Notes: generated by a model not told the origin, from the sequence alone. Positions 32,908-41,294 are shown, counted from the stretch's first letter. The stretch: DNA of 47,545 nt from RGIG2041 sp045652745 (GCA_045652745.1 JAZRUW010000019.1:1-47545), one strand, 5' to 3'. Numbers and translations are program-made.

Positions 32908-35373
32908 TTACATCTTTTCTACAATCAATTCTCCGTCTTTAAAATCCACGGTAAGGCTGTCACCTGCACCGATATCGGCATCGAGCATTTTTTCCGCAAG
33001 CGCATCCTCAATCTTCGTTTGAATTGCACGGCGGAGCGGTCTTGCACCGTAAATCGGATCAAAACCTTCCTTCGCAACCATCGAAACCACCGCGTCGGTA
33101 AAGGAAGCCGTAATTTCGTTTTTCGAAAGACGATCGGTGAGCGATGCAAGCATCAGCTTTGCAATCTCGCCGATTTGCGCCTCTGTGAGCGGATGGAATA
33201 CAATCGTATCATCAATACGGTTCAAAAATTCCGGACGGAAATGGTTTTTGAGTTCACCGAGCACATCTGCCTTAATCTTTTCATAGGTGCGCTCCTGTGC
33301 ATTTTCCTGCGCAGAAGCAAAACCGAGTTTATTACTCTTTTCATTGGTAATCAGTCGTGCCCCAATGTTCGAGGTCATAATGATAACGGTATTTCTAAAA
33401 TCCACACGTCTGCCCTGCGAATCGGTTAAGATACCGTCTTCGAGGATTTGCAATAGGATGTTAAACACATCCGGATGTGCCTTCTCGATTTCATCAAAGA
33501 GCACCACGCTGTACGGCTTTCTGCGGATTTTCTCCGTCAGCTGACCTGCATCATCATAGCCGACATATCCCGGAGGCGAGCCAACCAGACGCGATACGGA
33601 GTGCTTTTCCATATACTCGGACATGTCAATACGAATCATATCGTCTTCCGAGCCGAACATCGTCTGCGCAAGGGCCTTGGAAAGTTCCGTCTTACCTACA
33701 CCGGTAGGGCCGAGGAAGATAAACGAGCCAATCGGACGTTTCGGGTCTTTTAACCCTACTCTGCCGCGGCGAATCGCTTTTGCCACCGCACGCACGGCTT
33801 CGTCCTGACCGATAACACGGCCGTGCAAGCTGTCTTCTAAATGCAACAGTTTTTTCGACTCATCCGTACTCAGGCGCGCAACCGGAATATTCGTCCATTG
33901 CGAAACAATCTGCGCAATTTGTTCTTCGTCTACGCACATATGCTGGGTAGATTTTACATCATCCCACTTGGCTTTTTCCTCCTCAAACTGCGCTTTAATC
34001 TTGTTTTCATCATCGCGAAGCGTAGCCGCACGCTCGAAATCCTGCACCGCAATTGCGGATTCCTTTTCCTTAGTCACTTCTGCCAGTTTATCCTCAAGCT
34101 GTTTTAATTCCGGCGGCGCGGTCAGTTTGCCGAGGCGCACTTTCGATGCCGCCTCGTCTACCAAATCAATCGCCTTGTCCGGCAAAAATCTGTCCGTAAT
34201 ATAGCGCGCGGACAGTTCCACCGCCGCTTTAATCGCCGCATCGGTAATTTTTACGCCGTGGTGCGCCTCGTATTTGTCACGGATGCCCGTCAAAATCTGT
34301 ATACTTTCCGCCTCGGTCGGCTCACCGACCGTAATCGGCTGAAAACGGCGCTCAAGCGCAGAATCTTTTTCAATATGCTTTCTGTATTCCGTCAGAGTGG
34401 TCGCACCGATGACCTGAATTTCTCCACGCGCCAGCGACGGCTTTAAAATATTGGCCGCATCAATGGCACCCTCGGCCGCACCTGCACCAATGATGGTGTG
34501 CATTTCGTCAATAAACAAAATCACATTGCCCGCCTTAACCACTTCATCCATTGCGGCCTTCAGGCGTTCTTCAAATTCACCGCGGTATTTTGCGCCTGCA
34601 ATCATCGAAGATAAATCCAATGTAAACAAGCGCTTATCTGCCAGAATTTCCGGCACATCTCCCGATACGATTTTCTGTGCAAGCCCCTCTGCCACCGCCG
34701 TTTTTCCGACACCCGGCTCGCCGATTAAGCAAGGGTTATTTTTCGTACGGCGCGACAAAATCTGAATCACGCGCTCAATTTCCGTATCTCTGCCGATGAC
34801 GGGGTCAAACTTGCCGTCACGCGCCATCTGCGTAAAATCTCGACCGAACTGGTCAAGGGTCGGTGTTTTGGTTTCCGGCTTTGCGCCCACGCCCGACGGC
34901 TCTGTATTACCGCTTGTACCTGCCGCGGTGTAACCCGACACCGATGCAGCAATCTGCGCATAAAAGTTTTGCAAATCCACGCCGAGCTCTGCCAAAATCT
35001 TCAGCGCTACGCTTTCACCGCTGCGCAAAAGCGCCAAGAGAAGGTGCTCCGTACCGATAAACCCGTGACCGAGCTTTCTCGCTTCGGCAAGGCTTAATTC
35101 AATCACGCGCTTGGTGCGCGGTGTCATCATCAGTTGCGCTCCGTCATTTCTTGCCGCATTTTGACCGGTAAGCGCAACAATCTTTTCTTTGACGGTCTTT
35201 TCGTCCACACCCTTGTCGGCAAGCAGCTGCGCCGCTACAGAGTTTGTCTGCGCCGCAAGACCAACCAAAATGTGCTCCGTACCGATGTAATTGTGCCCGA
35301 GTTCACAGGCGCAAGCGTGGGCACTGCGCAGGGCATTTTGCGCCTTTTGTGTAAATCTGTTGTCAAAAGTCAT
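32908..35373 (-). CDS. clpC: ATP-dependent Clp protease ATP-binding subunit ClpC
   Basis: This 821-aa class-I Hsp100 has two N-terminal Clp repeats (HNYIGTEHILVGL, HGFIGTEHLLLAL), AAA1 Walker A GEPGVGKT, and a UVR-type middle segment (VQDFERAATLRDDE). AAA2 follows with Walker A GPTGVGKT and the C-terminal GARPLRRAIQ. It unfolds proteins, with McsB-marked arginine-phosphorylated substrates as a major class, and feeds them to ClpP. AAAGGAGTGA lies 7 nt before the chosen ATG. It is the last gene of the ctsR operon. Confidence 0.97.
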   Translation of the reverse strand: MTFDNRFTQKAQNALRSAHACACELGHNYIGTEHILVGLAAQTNSVAAQLLADKGVDEKTVKEKIVALTGQNAARNDGAQLMMTPRTKRVIELSLAEARKLGHGFIGTEHLLLALLRSGESVALKILAELGVDLQNFYAQIAASVSGYTAAGTSGNTEPSGVGAKPETKTPTLDQFGRDFTQMARDGKFDPVIGRDTEIERVIQILSRRTKNNPCLIGEPGVGKTAVAEGLAQKIVSGDVPEILADKRLFTLDLSSMIAGAKYRGEFEERLKAAMDEVVKAGNVILFIDEMHTIIGAGAAEGAIDAANILKPSLARGEIQVIGATTLTEYRKHIEKDSALERRFQPITVGEPTEAESIQILTGIRDKYEAHHGVKITDAAIKAAVELSARYITDRFLPDKAIDLVDEAASKVRLGKLTAPPELKQLEDKLAEVTKEKESAIAVQDFERAATLRDDENKIKAQFEEEKAKWDDVKSTQHMCVDEEQIAQIVSQWTNIPVARLSTDESKKLLHLEDSLHGRVIGQDEAVRAVAKAIRRGRVGLKDPKRPIGSFIFLGPTGVGKTELSKALAQTMFGSEDDMIRIDMSEYMEKHSVSRLVGSPPGYVGYDDAGQLTEKIRRKPYSVVLFDEIEKAHPDVFNILLQILEDGILTDSQGRRVDFRNTVIIMTSNIGARLITNEKSNKLGFASAQENAQERTYEKIKADVLGELKNHFRPEFLNRIDDTIVFHPLTEAQIGEIAKLMLASLTDRLSKNEITASFTDAVVSMVAKEGFDPIYGARPLRRAIQTKIEDALAEKMLDADIGAGDSLTVDFKDGELIVEKM

Positions 35374-35387
35374 TGAAATCACTCCTT

Positions 35388-36395
35388 TCAAAGTGCCGCC
35401 CGGATTTTATCGGCACGCGCGATATCGCGCGCATCCGCGCCGAGCATTTCTCCGCTAGCAAGCGCAATATGATGCGGCTCACTTTCAATCATCAAACGAA
35501 TCAGTTTTTGCGTATCCGTATCTTTCAGTATACCCATATCCGCACCGAGTTTAACACTCGAAAGCAGTTTTTGTGCCTCCTCAGAAGAAATCTTTCTGGC
35601 ATACTTGAGTGTGCCGTAGGCACGCCACAATATATCTGCAAAACTGTCTTTATCTTTTTCATAGAGTTTTTGGCGCATTTCACGCTCCAGTTTTAAAATC
35701 TGGCGCACAATTTCGCCGAGTTTTTCTATCGTTTTTTCTTCGCTGAGCCCCAAGGTAATCTGGTTGGAGAGTTGATACAAATCTCCACGTGTACCACTCC
35801 CCTCGCCATACACACCGCGGATGGTCAGACCGAGTTTGCCGACCTGGCTGATGATTGAGTTAATACTGCCCGCCATACGCAGTGCCGGCAAATGGAGCAT
35901 CACCGAAGCGCGCATGCCGGTGCCGACATTGGTCGGACAATGTGTCAGGTAGCCGAAGGTTTCGTCAAAAGCATACTGCATCTGTCCTCCGATGGCATCA
36001 TCGAGGGCATTTGCTTTGGCATACACCGCTTCCAAATCCAATCCCGATGCAATCACCTGAATACGCAGATGGTCCTCTTCGCCGACCAAAATCGCCGCTT
36101 CACCGTCTTCATCCAAAAACAGCGCCTTGTTTTTGCCACCGAGCATCTCGCGGCTGAGAATATGGTCTTCTACAAGTGCTGACTTATTTGCCTGCGGGGC
36201 ATTATCCAAATTCAAAAAAGAGAATTTTTCCCCGGTTGTGTCGAGCGCACGCTTTACGCTGTCCGTAATTTCTTTGGCGGCACTGTCACTCCAAAGCGGC
36301 GGAAAAGGAATCTTTGCCGCATTGCGCGCCAGACGCACACGTGTGCTGACAACCACATCGCTGTCTTTTCCTGCTGTTTCATACCACATACGCAT
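35388..36395 (-). CDS. mcsB: Protein-arginine kinase McsB
   Basis: This 335-aa phosphagen-kinase-like enzyme has the VVSTRVRLARN nucleotide segment, CPTNVGTGMRASVMLHLPAL with the conserved Cys, and RGVYGEGSGTRGDLYQLSNQ. Near the C-terminus RDIARADKIRA fits the phosphoarginine-binding RDxxRA pocket. McsB phosphorylates arginines on CtsR and damaged proteins to send them to ClpCP. The start MRMWYETAG has AGGAGGGG upstream; a longer reading frame would overlap mcsA. Confidence 0.96.
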   Translation of the reverse strand: MRMWYETAGKDSDVVVSTRVRLARNAAKIPFPPLWSDSAAKEITDSVKRALDTTGEKFSFLNLDNAPQANKSALVEDHILSREMLGGKNKALFLDEDGEAAILVGEEDHLRIQVIASGLDLEAVYAKANALDDAIGGQMQYAFDETFGYLTHCPTNVGTGMRASVMLHLPALRMAGSINSIISQVGKLGLTIRGVYGEGSGTRGDLYQLSNQITLGLSEEKTIEKLGEIVRQILKLEREMRQKLYEKDKDSFADILWRAYGTLKYARKISSEEAQKLLSSVKLGADMGILKDTDTQKLIRLMIESEPHHIALASGEMLGADARDIARADKIRAAL

Positions 36396-36396
36396 C

Positions 36397-36783
36397 TTAA
36401 ATCCCCTCCTTTTCCTCAATTGCCTTGATTTTATCTCGCAAAACGGCGGCCTGCTCAAAATCCTGTGTTTCAATCGCCGTTTTCAGTTTTTGTTTCAATT
36501 TTTCCAGTTCTTTTTTCGCCTGCAAACGCTTTCCTGCACTTGCCGGGATTTTTCCCGTGTGCATTGTATTGGCATGAATACGGGAAAGCATCGCTTCAAA
36601 CTGCGGACGAAAAACCGTATAGCACTCCGAACATCCCGCCCTGCCCTTTTGCACAACCTCATTTAAATGCATATGGCAGTTCGGACAAACCGCATCCTTG
36701 TATGCGTTTTTCGGCGCGCCGTAGAATAAATTGAAATCCTTATCCAGTCCGCCGAAAAATTCATCAAAAATATCGTAGAACAT
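36397..36783 (-). CDS. mcsA: McsA, activator of the McsB kinase
   Basis: This 128-aa protein keeps one zinc unit (CPNC..CSEC, near 33-53, with the usual YTVF after it) and a C-terminal UVR helix pair (AIETQDFEQAAVLRDKI). B. subtilis McsA is longer (about 185 aa) and has two such cysteine units, so this is the compact form. It binds and stimulates McsB and is sensitive to thiol and metal stress. AGGAGGAAAG precedes the start, and 1 nt separates it from mcsB. Confidence 0.93.
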   Translation of the reverse strand: MFYDIFDEFFGGLDKDFNLFYGAPKNAYKDAVCPNCHMHLNEVVQKGRAGCSECYTVFRPQFEAMLSRIHANTMHTGKIPASAGKRLQAKKELEKLKQKLKTAIETQDFEQAAVLRDKIKAIEEKEGI

Positions 36784-36795
36784 TTTGCTTTCCTC

Positions 36796-37239
36796 CTATA
36801 TAATACCAATTAACATGTTTTTAAATACCTTGGCACGCAATCTGTCGCGCTCGGGTTGCTGCATCGGCAAACTCCTGTCCGAAACCGCCGCCACAATCAG
36901 CTTGCCCTCGCGCTCAGATAAGATAGAGCTTTCTATCATATTGACCACCATCGCCTGTACGCTTGCGTAGCTGATGGCATCACCCACGGCATTAACTACG
37001 TGCATTATATAGTTTGCACCGGCCGGAGCTACGCGCCGGATGCGTATATATCCGCCGCCGCCACGCTGGCTTTCTACCTCATAGCCGCGCTGACCGGTAA
37101 ACCGTGTACCTATTACATAGTTAATCTGTGATGGTGCACACGAAAACCGATTGGCGAGTTCATTTCGCTTGAGCACAATGTCTGCCTCATCGGCAAGCAT
37201 CTCTAACAAAAACTGTTCTATCACATCACTCATTTTCAT
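36796..37239 (-). CDS. ctsR: Transcriptional repressor CtsR
   Basis: This 147-aa repressor has a winged helix with RNELANRFSCAPSQINYVIG and the arginine wing RGGGGYIRI, and a C-terminal dimer domain. It represses the class-III heat shock genes, including its own operon ctsR-mcsA-mcsB-clpC, and loses DNA on heat or by McsB action. GAGGTGACGG lies before the ATG. Three heptad operators lie directly upstream (see below). Confidence 0.95.
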   Translation of the reverse strand: MKMSDVIEQFLLEMLADEADIVLKRNELANRFSCAPSQINYVIGTRFTGQRGYEVESQRGGGGYIRIRRVAPAGANYIMHVVNAVGDAISYASVQAMVVNMIESSILSEREGKLIVAAVSDRSLPMQQPERDRLRAKVFKNMLIGII

Positions 37240-37255
37240 AATTCCGTCACCTCTT

Positions 37256-37288
37256 TTTGACTTTGACTTTCTTTGACTTTCATTGACT
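37256..37288 (-). promoter_or_regulatory. CtsR operator: three 10-bp-spaced heptads plus one partial
   Basis: On the minus strand: AGTCAAT, AGTCAAA and AGTCAAA at 37282-37288, 37272-37278 and 37262-37268, each 3 bases apart, and a further overlapping heptad at 37256-37262. This matches the known CtsR consensus (A/G)GTCAAA-N3-(A/G)GTCAAA. It lies at and just after the expected transcription start. Confidence 0.9.
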
Positions 37289-37290
37289 AT

Positions 37291-37319
37291 ACTATACCAT
37301 TCCAATTGTAAAATGTCAA
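37291..37319 (-). promoter_or_regulatory. Sigma-A promoter of ctsR-mcsA-mcsB-clpC
   Basis: On the minus strand: TTGACA, 17 bases, TATAGT, followed at once by the CtsR heptads. Confidence 0.85.
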
Positions 37320-37375
37320 TATTTTAGTTTTGAACTTTTTATGAACAAATTTTTTTGAAAGTTTTGAAAAAAGAC

Positions 37376-37404
37376 TTGCTATTTGAGATTTTGTGTGTTA
37401 AAAT
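37376..37404 (+). promoter_or_regulatory. Sigma-A promoter of rpmB
   Basis: TTGCTA, 17 bases, TAAAAT. The leader to the start codon is about 65 nt and ends in AGGAGGTG. Confidence 0.7.
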
Positions 37405-37476
37405 AGTGGTTGCTTATTATGTTAGTTACTTTCGAATATAGATTATTCGGCAGTTATGCAGGAGGTGTAATCAGAC

Positions 37477-37665
37477 ATGGCAAAGTGTGAAGTTTGCGGT
37501 AAGGGCGTATCCTTTGGTATCAAAGTCAGCCACTCCCACAGAAGAAGCAACCGTATGTGGAAGGCAAACGTACGTAAGGTAAAGGCAGTTGTAAACGGTA
37601 CAAACAAGTCCGTTTATGTTTGCAGCAGATGCCTGCGCGCAGGTAAGGTAGAAAGAGCTATCTAA
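37477..37665 (+). CDS. rpmB: Ribosomal protein bL28
   Basis: The 62-aa large-subunit protein, with the complete start MAKCEVCGKGVSFGIKVSHS. Two Cys pairs (CEVC near the start and CSRC near residue 54) make this the zinc-binding C+ form. AGGAGGTG precedes the ATG. It is a single-gene transcript. Confidence 0.97.
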   Translation: MAKCEVCGKGVSFGIKVSHSHRRSNRMWKANVRKVKAVVNGTNKSVYVCSRCLRAGKVERAI

Positions 37666-37683
37666 CATACCGTAGTCATGATG

Positions 37684-37710
37684 TCCCGTGCAATGTTTGC
37701 ACGGGATTTT
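37684..37710 (+). terminator. Terminator behind rpmB
   Basis: tcccgtgcaa pairs with ttgcacggga around 3 bases, then TTTT. Confidence 0.8.
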
Positions 37711-37840
37711 GACTTTTATACAGAAATGTTATAATTGCCCAATGCGGCCAAATCTCACCCTCGGCGTACACGAGTACATCGAGGGTGTAGCCTTGTCTTA
37801 AAAAACTTAACCTGTTTTATTCAACTATGCAATTTTTACC

Positions 37841-37911
37841 AAACCACGCGTCTAGCGCGTGGTTTGCTTATGCAAAAAAGGCGGGAATGAGAAATCATCC
37901 CCGCCTTTTTT
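37841..37911. terminator. Two hairpins between rpmB and the Cys-rich peptide gene
   Basis: The first (aaaccacgcg/cgcgtggttt, 37841-37865) is a plain palindrome. The second (aaaaaggcggg..ccgccttttt, 37875-37911) has A- and T-runs on both sides and ends the minus-strand small gene. The rest of 37711-37840 shows only a short palindromic stretch near 37756-37786 (gcgtacacgagtac, accctcg/cgagggt). Confidence 0.65.
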
Positions 37912-37948
37912 ATTATCGGCCATGCCGCTTTATCCTTCTCACTCCGGC

Positions 37949-38050
37949 TTAGTTGTCACCGCAGCAGCAGCAAAGGACTACCGCAATTAAGATAATCCAG
38001 AGCAGCCAGTTGTTGTTATCTTCACCGCAACCGTTGAAAAAGCAGCCCAT
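37949..38050 (-). CDS. Cys-rich 33-aa single-span membrane peptide
   Basis: The gene starts MGCFFNGCGEDNNNW, followed by the hydrophobic span LLWIILIAVVL and a CCCCGDN end. A strong AAGGAGG box lies 6-7 nt before the ATG. The product has six cysteines in 33 residues, four of them in a row at the end of a single membrane segment. I know similar short Cys/Asn/Gly-flanked peptides from clostridial genomes, often without function; some small coat-associated peptides (YjcZ-like) are built this way. It has its own terminator and a sigma-K-like promoter. A role in the spore or membrane is inference. Confidence 0.65.
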   Translation of the reverse strand: MGCFFNGCGEDNNNWLLWIILIAVVLCCCCGDN

Positions 38051-38111
38051 CGTGTAACCTCCTTCCCCACTTTCAAAGGGGCGCTCTTGCCTCGCGCTTG
38101 CCTTTGTAGTA

Positions 38112-38139
38112 CATCATATGTCAATATGGGATTTTCGGT
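38112..38139 (-). promoter_or_regulatory. Candidate sigma-K promoter of the Cys-rich peptide gene
   Basis: On the minus strand: AC, 17 bases, CATATGATG, close to the sigma-K form AC-N16/17-CATANNNTA. No good sigma-A pair was found. The leader would be about 55 nt. Confidence 0.3.
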
Positions 38140-38155
38140 TACTTGTCCTGAAATA

Positions 38156-38187
38156 AAAACAGAGGATGAAATTTCATCCTCTGTTTT
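38156..38187 (-). terminator. Terminator behind the 159-aa membrane protein gene
   Basis: aaaacagaggatgaa pairs with ttcatcctctgtttt around 2 bases; on the minus strand the 3' side continues into TTTTATTT. Confidence 0.75.
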
Positions 38188-38667
38188 CTACTCTATCACA
38201 ATCCCCAGTTCTGCCGCTTTGGCAAGATAGGTTTCGCTGGGCTCAAAAATCAGGTAAATATGCTTGCCTTTTTCGTCCGTACACTCCATCGTATAGCGTG
38301 TGCGCTCACCGCTCGTCTTTGCCGCATTGAGTGCGTTTTTGTCTTTTACCGCACCTTTTTGAATGCAGACTACACGCTCTGCATCCACCTCGACAAGCAC
38401 TTTGTCGTATTTGCCGCTATTGGTGATAAATATTAGCACGCCGTCTTCAATTTTATATTTATACTCTATCAATCCGTGACGAAATGCATAATATACGGCA
38501 GACACCGTAATACCGATGAAGCACAAACGCGCAATACCGGCAAACGGCAAAGCAAGCGCGGTATATGCTCCGGACAAAAAGTATGTCAGCGCCAACGCAA
38601 CGATAATGCGGACAAATATTTTTTTTCGGTCTTTTTCCGTCACCGCTACGCTTTCTTCATAATACAT
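38188..38667 (-). CDS. Small membrane protein with C-terminal PH-like domain
   Basis: A 159-aa protein with two adjacent transmembrane segments (IIVALALTYFLSGAYTALAL and ARLCFIGITVSAVYYAF), then a soluble beta-rich part (YKIEDGVLIFITNSGKYDKV, YLIFEPSETYLAKAAELGI) similar in shape to bacterial PH-like or YdbS-type domains. The function is not recognised. AGAGGGAAACGT precedes the ATG. It follows the MFS carrier by 10 nt and is probably made from the same mRNA. Confidence 0.75.
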   Translation of the reverse strand: MYYEESVAVTEKDRKKIFVRIIVALALTYFLSGAYTALALPFAGIARLCFIGITVSAVYYAFRHGLIEYKYKIEDGVLIFITNSGKYDKVLVEVDAERVVCIQKGAVKDKNALNAAKTSGERTRYTMECTDEKGKHIYLIFEPSETYLAKAAELGIVIE

Positions 38668-38677
38668 ACGTTTCCCT

Positions 38678-39946
38678 CTATTTTGTTTCGGTTTGCGCCG
38701 CCAAAATGCACTTGCGGTTGCGGTTTGCTATTGTAATCACAACATTCATCAAAATCAGTACACCAACCATCAACGCTGCACTTACATAAATCACCGGCGT
38801 GTAACTGCCGACCAAATCATAGCACAGATTAGAAATCGGTGCGCCGAGTGCATAGCCGGCCGTATTGACCGAAACAACCAAGCCGAGCACCTTGTTGAAA
38901 GCCTTTTCGCCAAACAAATCCGATGCATAAATCGGCAGCATGATGGTTTCAAGCGGCAAGGCCAGCGAAGAAAAGACGCCGTAAATCATCGCAAACACCT
39001 TACCCGTCGCTGTGTTGGACACATTGGCTAAAAGGATAAAAACAGCAACCGCCGTTACCATACAGATATTTGCAGTGGTACGCAGACCGGCTCTGTCATA
39101 AATGAAACCGACCAAAAATTTAAACACCGTCAAAGCCAGTGCATGCATGCTGACCACCGTTGCAACGTAATCGACATCCATACCGACATCATACTGATGC
39201 GGTGTAGCGATACCCGAGATGCCCTGTAACATCATGCCCGTAAAAAACACACCGACAAGTGCCATATAAAAATAGGACTTTTTTACAACCTCGCTGTATT
39301 CAACACCGACCCACGATTCGCCTCTGCCCTTTTTCTTCGGCACATGCGCCGGCGCGGCATCCGCATTTTTCGGATTGTTTCTGAAAAACAGTAAAATTAA
39401 CACAAAAACGACCAACAAAATCAGCACAACCAAACGGTAGGCCTTCTGATAACCAAGCGCACCGCTGTGAATCACCGGTGAGATAATCTGTGTCGCAACT
39501 GCCGCCCCAATGCCGTTTGTGGCCAGCACCGCACCCATAATCGTGCCCTTATTTTCACGGCACCAGCGATTGACGACATAGCCGACCATCGTGGTGGTCG
39601 TCCAGGAAAGGCCGATACCCAAAAGCACACCGCCGATGTAAAACACAAATACATTCGTCGCATAAGAATAAATCAGCATGGACGAAATCAAACAGACAAA
39701 ACCCGCACAAATAAGTTTTTTCGCACCGAATTTCCCGACGAGATATCCAAAAAATAAATTGATAACGGCAGTCGCTACAAAGCGGCAGCTGTCATTGATG
39801 GAAAATGTACTGCGGGAAATATCGAGCGCATCCGTAATTGCCTTTATGTACAGACTTTTAGATGAAGAGCAAAAGCCCAATACTACACAGACCATCAATG
39901 CCGAAAGTCCGATAATAATCCACGAATAATCCAATTTCTTTTTCAT
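38678..39946 (-). CDS. MFS transporter (oxalate/formate-antiporter-like)
   Basis: This 422-aa carrier has twelve predicted membrane segments. The start DYSWIIIGLSALMVCVVLG and the loop GYLVGKFGAKKLICAGFV, with GIGLSWTTTTMVGYVVNRWC, fit the OFA (oxalate:formate antiporter) group of MFS carriers, which move monocarboxylates. The central loop is rich in Lys and Gly. AGGGGGATA precedes the ATG. The substrate cannot be deduced. Confidence 0.85.
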   Translation of the reverse strand: MKKKLDYSWIIIGLSALMVCVVLGFCSSSKSLYIKAITDALDISRSTFSINDSCRFVATAVINLFFGYLVGKFGAKKLICAGFVCLISSMLIYSYATNVFVFYIGGVLLGIGLSWTTTTMVGYVVNRWCRENKGTIMGAVLATNGIGAAVATQIISPVIHSGALGYQKAYRLVVLILLVVFVLILLFFRNNPKNADAAPAHVPKKKGRGESWVGVEYSEVVKKSYFYMALVGVFFTGMMLQGISGIATPHQYDVGMDVDYVATVVSMHALALTVFKFLVGFIYDRAGLRTTANICMVTAVAVFILLANVSNTATGKVFAMIYGVFSSLALPLETIMLPIYASDLFGEKAFNKVLGLVVSVNTAGYALGAPISNLCYDLVGSYTPVIYVSAALMVGVLILMNVVITIANRNRKCILAAQTETK

Positions 39947-39991
39947 TTTTTATCCCCCTATAGTCTCATTTTTTGCATCACAACGATATCT

Positions 39992-40000
39992 ATTATAGCA
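39992..40000 (-). promoter_or_regulatory. Extended -10 promoter of the MFS carrier gene
   Basis: On the minus strand: TGC followed directly by TATAAT, an extended -10 (TGnTATAAT). No good -35 at 17 bases. Confidence 0.5.
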
Positions 40001-40104
40001 ATTTTTAAAAAACAAGTACATAGAAAATTCCAAACAACATGGATTTTTCGAAACATTTTCATATCTTCCGCACAATAAATTAAATAGAATTTTTAATTTT
40101 TTCC

Positions 40105-40133
40105 TTGACAAGATAAAGACTTTGTTGTAAAAT
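40105..40133 (+). promoter_or_regulatory. Sigma-A promoter of rpsF-ssb-rpsR
   Basis: TTGACA, 17 bases, TAAAAT. Transcription would begin near 40140. Confidence 0.85.
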
Positions 40134-40141
40134 TATAAGGC

Positions 40142-40222
40142 TTGTGGAATATCCACAGCGAAAATTATCCTTACTCTGTGGGAGAAACACAGGGTCAAAG
40201 TCCAGAAGGAGGTGTACAGACA
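40142..40222 (+). ncRNA. Structured leader of rpsF-ssb-rpsR, candidate ribosomal-protein autoregulatory RNA
   Basis: Two hairpins follow the transcription start: tgtgga/tccaca (40143-40157) and ctgtg/cacag (40176-40192), then an AAGGAGGTG box. In many bacteria this leader binds the S6-S18 pair. The typical CCG of the S6:S18 motif was not identified, so the assignment rests on position. Confidence 0.35.
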
Positions 40223-40516
40223 ATGATCGAAATCATCAACAACTATGAAACCGTTTTCATCGTAAATCCTGATTTAGATGAAGAAAAGACTGAGGCAGTT
40301 GTTACCAAGATTAAGTCTTTGATCGAGTCTGCAGGCACAATCGAATCCGTAGATGTATGGGGTAGAAGAAAGCTTGCATATGAAATCAACGATAAGACCG
40401 AAGGTTACTATGTATTGGTAAACTTCTCCTCGAAGAGCGATTTCCCGGCAGAGCTCGACCGTATCTACAAGATTACGGAAGACATCATGAGAAGCATCAT
40501 CATTAAGAAGAACTAA
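40223..40516 (+). CDS. rpsF: Ribosomal protein bS6
   Basis: This 97-aa protein has the S6 pattern ETVFIVNPDLDEEKTEAVV, WGRRKLAYEINDKTEGYYVL and a C-terminal RSIIIKK. It binds the 16S central domain together with S18. The start MIEIINNYE has AGGAGGTG upstream; the open frame reaches further into the leader but has no start signal there. Confidence 0.96.
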   Translation: MIEIINNYETVFIVNPDLDEEKTEAVVTKIKSLIESAGTIESVDVWGRRKLAYEINDKTEGYYVLVNFSSKSDFPAELDRIYKITEDIMRSIIIKKN

Positions 40517-40539
40517 TTCTACCACGAGGTGAAAAAGTT

Positions 40540-40995
40540 ATGAACAAAGCCATTTTGGTAGGCAGACTCACTGCGGACCCGGAACTCAAGTCCACTCCGA
40601 ACGGCGTGAATGTTTGCAGTTTTTCCGTGGCAGTTGACCGCAGATTTGTAAGAGCCGGCGAAGAACGCAAGGCAGACTTCATCAACTGTGTGGCATGGCG
40701 CCAGACGGCTGAATTTATCAGTCGTTTCTTTTCCAAAGGTCGCATGATCGGTCTGGTAGGTTCTATCCAAACCAGAACTTACAATGACAAGGATGGTAAC
40801 AAACGTTACGCAACCGAAGTTGTTGTAGACGAAGCGTACTTTACGGAAAGCAAGGGCAGTTCTGCTCCGCAGGGCGAACGCGCAAATAATTTTGGTGGCG
40901 CACCGGCAGCACCGTCTAACGATTTCGGTGCAGCAAGCGATTTTGACCAAAATGATTTTATGCCGAGCATGTCCGATGACGATTTGCCGTTTTAA
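40540..40995 (+). CDS. ssb: Single-stranded DNA-binding protein SSB
   Basis: This 151-aa SSB has an N-terminal OB fold (MNKAILVGRLTADPELKST, AVDRRFVRA, FINCVAWRQTAEFISRFF, IGLVGSIQTRTYNDKDGNKR). A Gly/Ala/Asn-rich linker leads to the acidic tip SDDDLPF that recruits repair and replication partners such as RecO, whose gene is elsewhere in this window. It lies between rpsF and rpsR in the usual order. Confidence 0.97.
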   Translation: MNKAILVGRLTADPELKSTPNGVNVCSFSVAVDRRFVRAGEERKADFINCVAWRQTAEFISRFFSKGRMIGLVGSIQTRTYNDKDGNKRYATEVVVDEAYFTESKGSSAPQGERANNFGGAPAAPSNDFGAASDFDQNDFMPSMSDDDLPF

Positions 40996-41032
40996 GAAAG
41001 TCTAATTTTTGTAAGAACAGGAGGAAACGAAC

Positions 41033-41281
41033 ATGGCAGAAAGAATGGAAAGACCTGCACGCGGCCCGAAGAGAGCTCGCAGAAAGGTTTGCGTATTTTG
41101 TGCAGATAAAGTAACAGAAATCGATTACAAGGATACATTTAAGCTTAAAAAGTTCATCTCGGAGAAATCCAAGATCGTGCCGAGAAGAATCAGCGGCTGC
41201 TGCGCAAAGCATCAGAGAGAGGTAACAGAGGCAATCAAGAGAGCAAGACATATTGCACTTTTGCCGTATACTTCCGATTGA
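41033..41281 (+). CDS. rpsR: Ribosomal protein bS18
   Basis: This 82-aa protein carries RKVCVFCADKVTEIDYKDT, then LKKFISEKSKIVPRRISGCC and the conserved KHQREVTEAIKRARHIALLP. The two Cys pairs (CVFC and GCC) suggest the zinc-binding form. AGGAGG precedes the ATG. It ends the operon. Confidence 0.96.
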   Translation: MAERMERPARGPKRARRKVCVFCADKVTEIDYKDTFKLKKFISEKSKIVPRRISGCCAKHQREVTEAIKRARHIALLPYTSD

Positions 41282-41294
41282 TTTTGAACCAATC

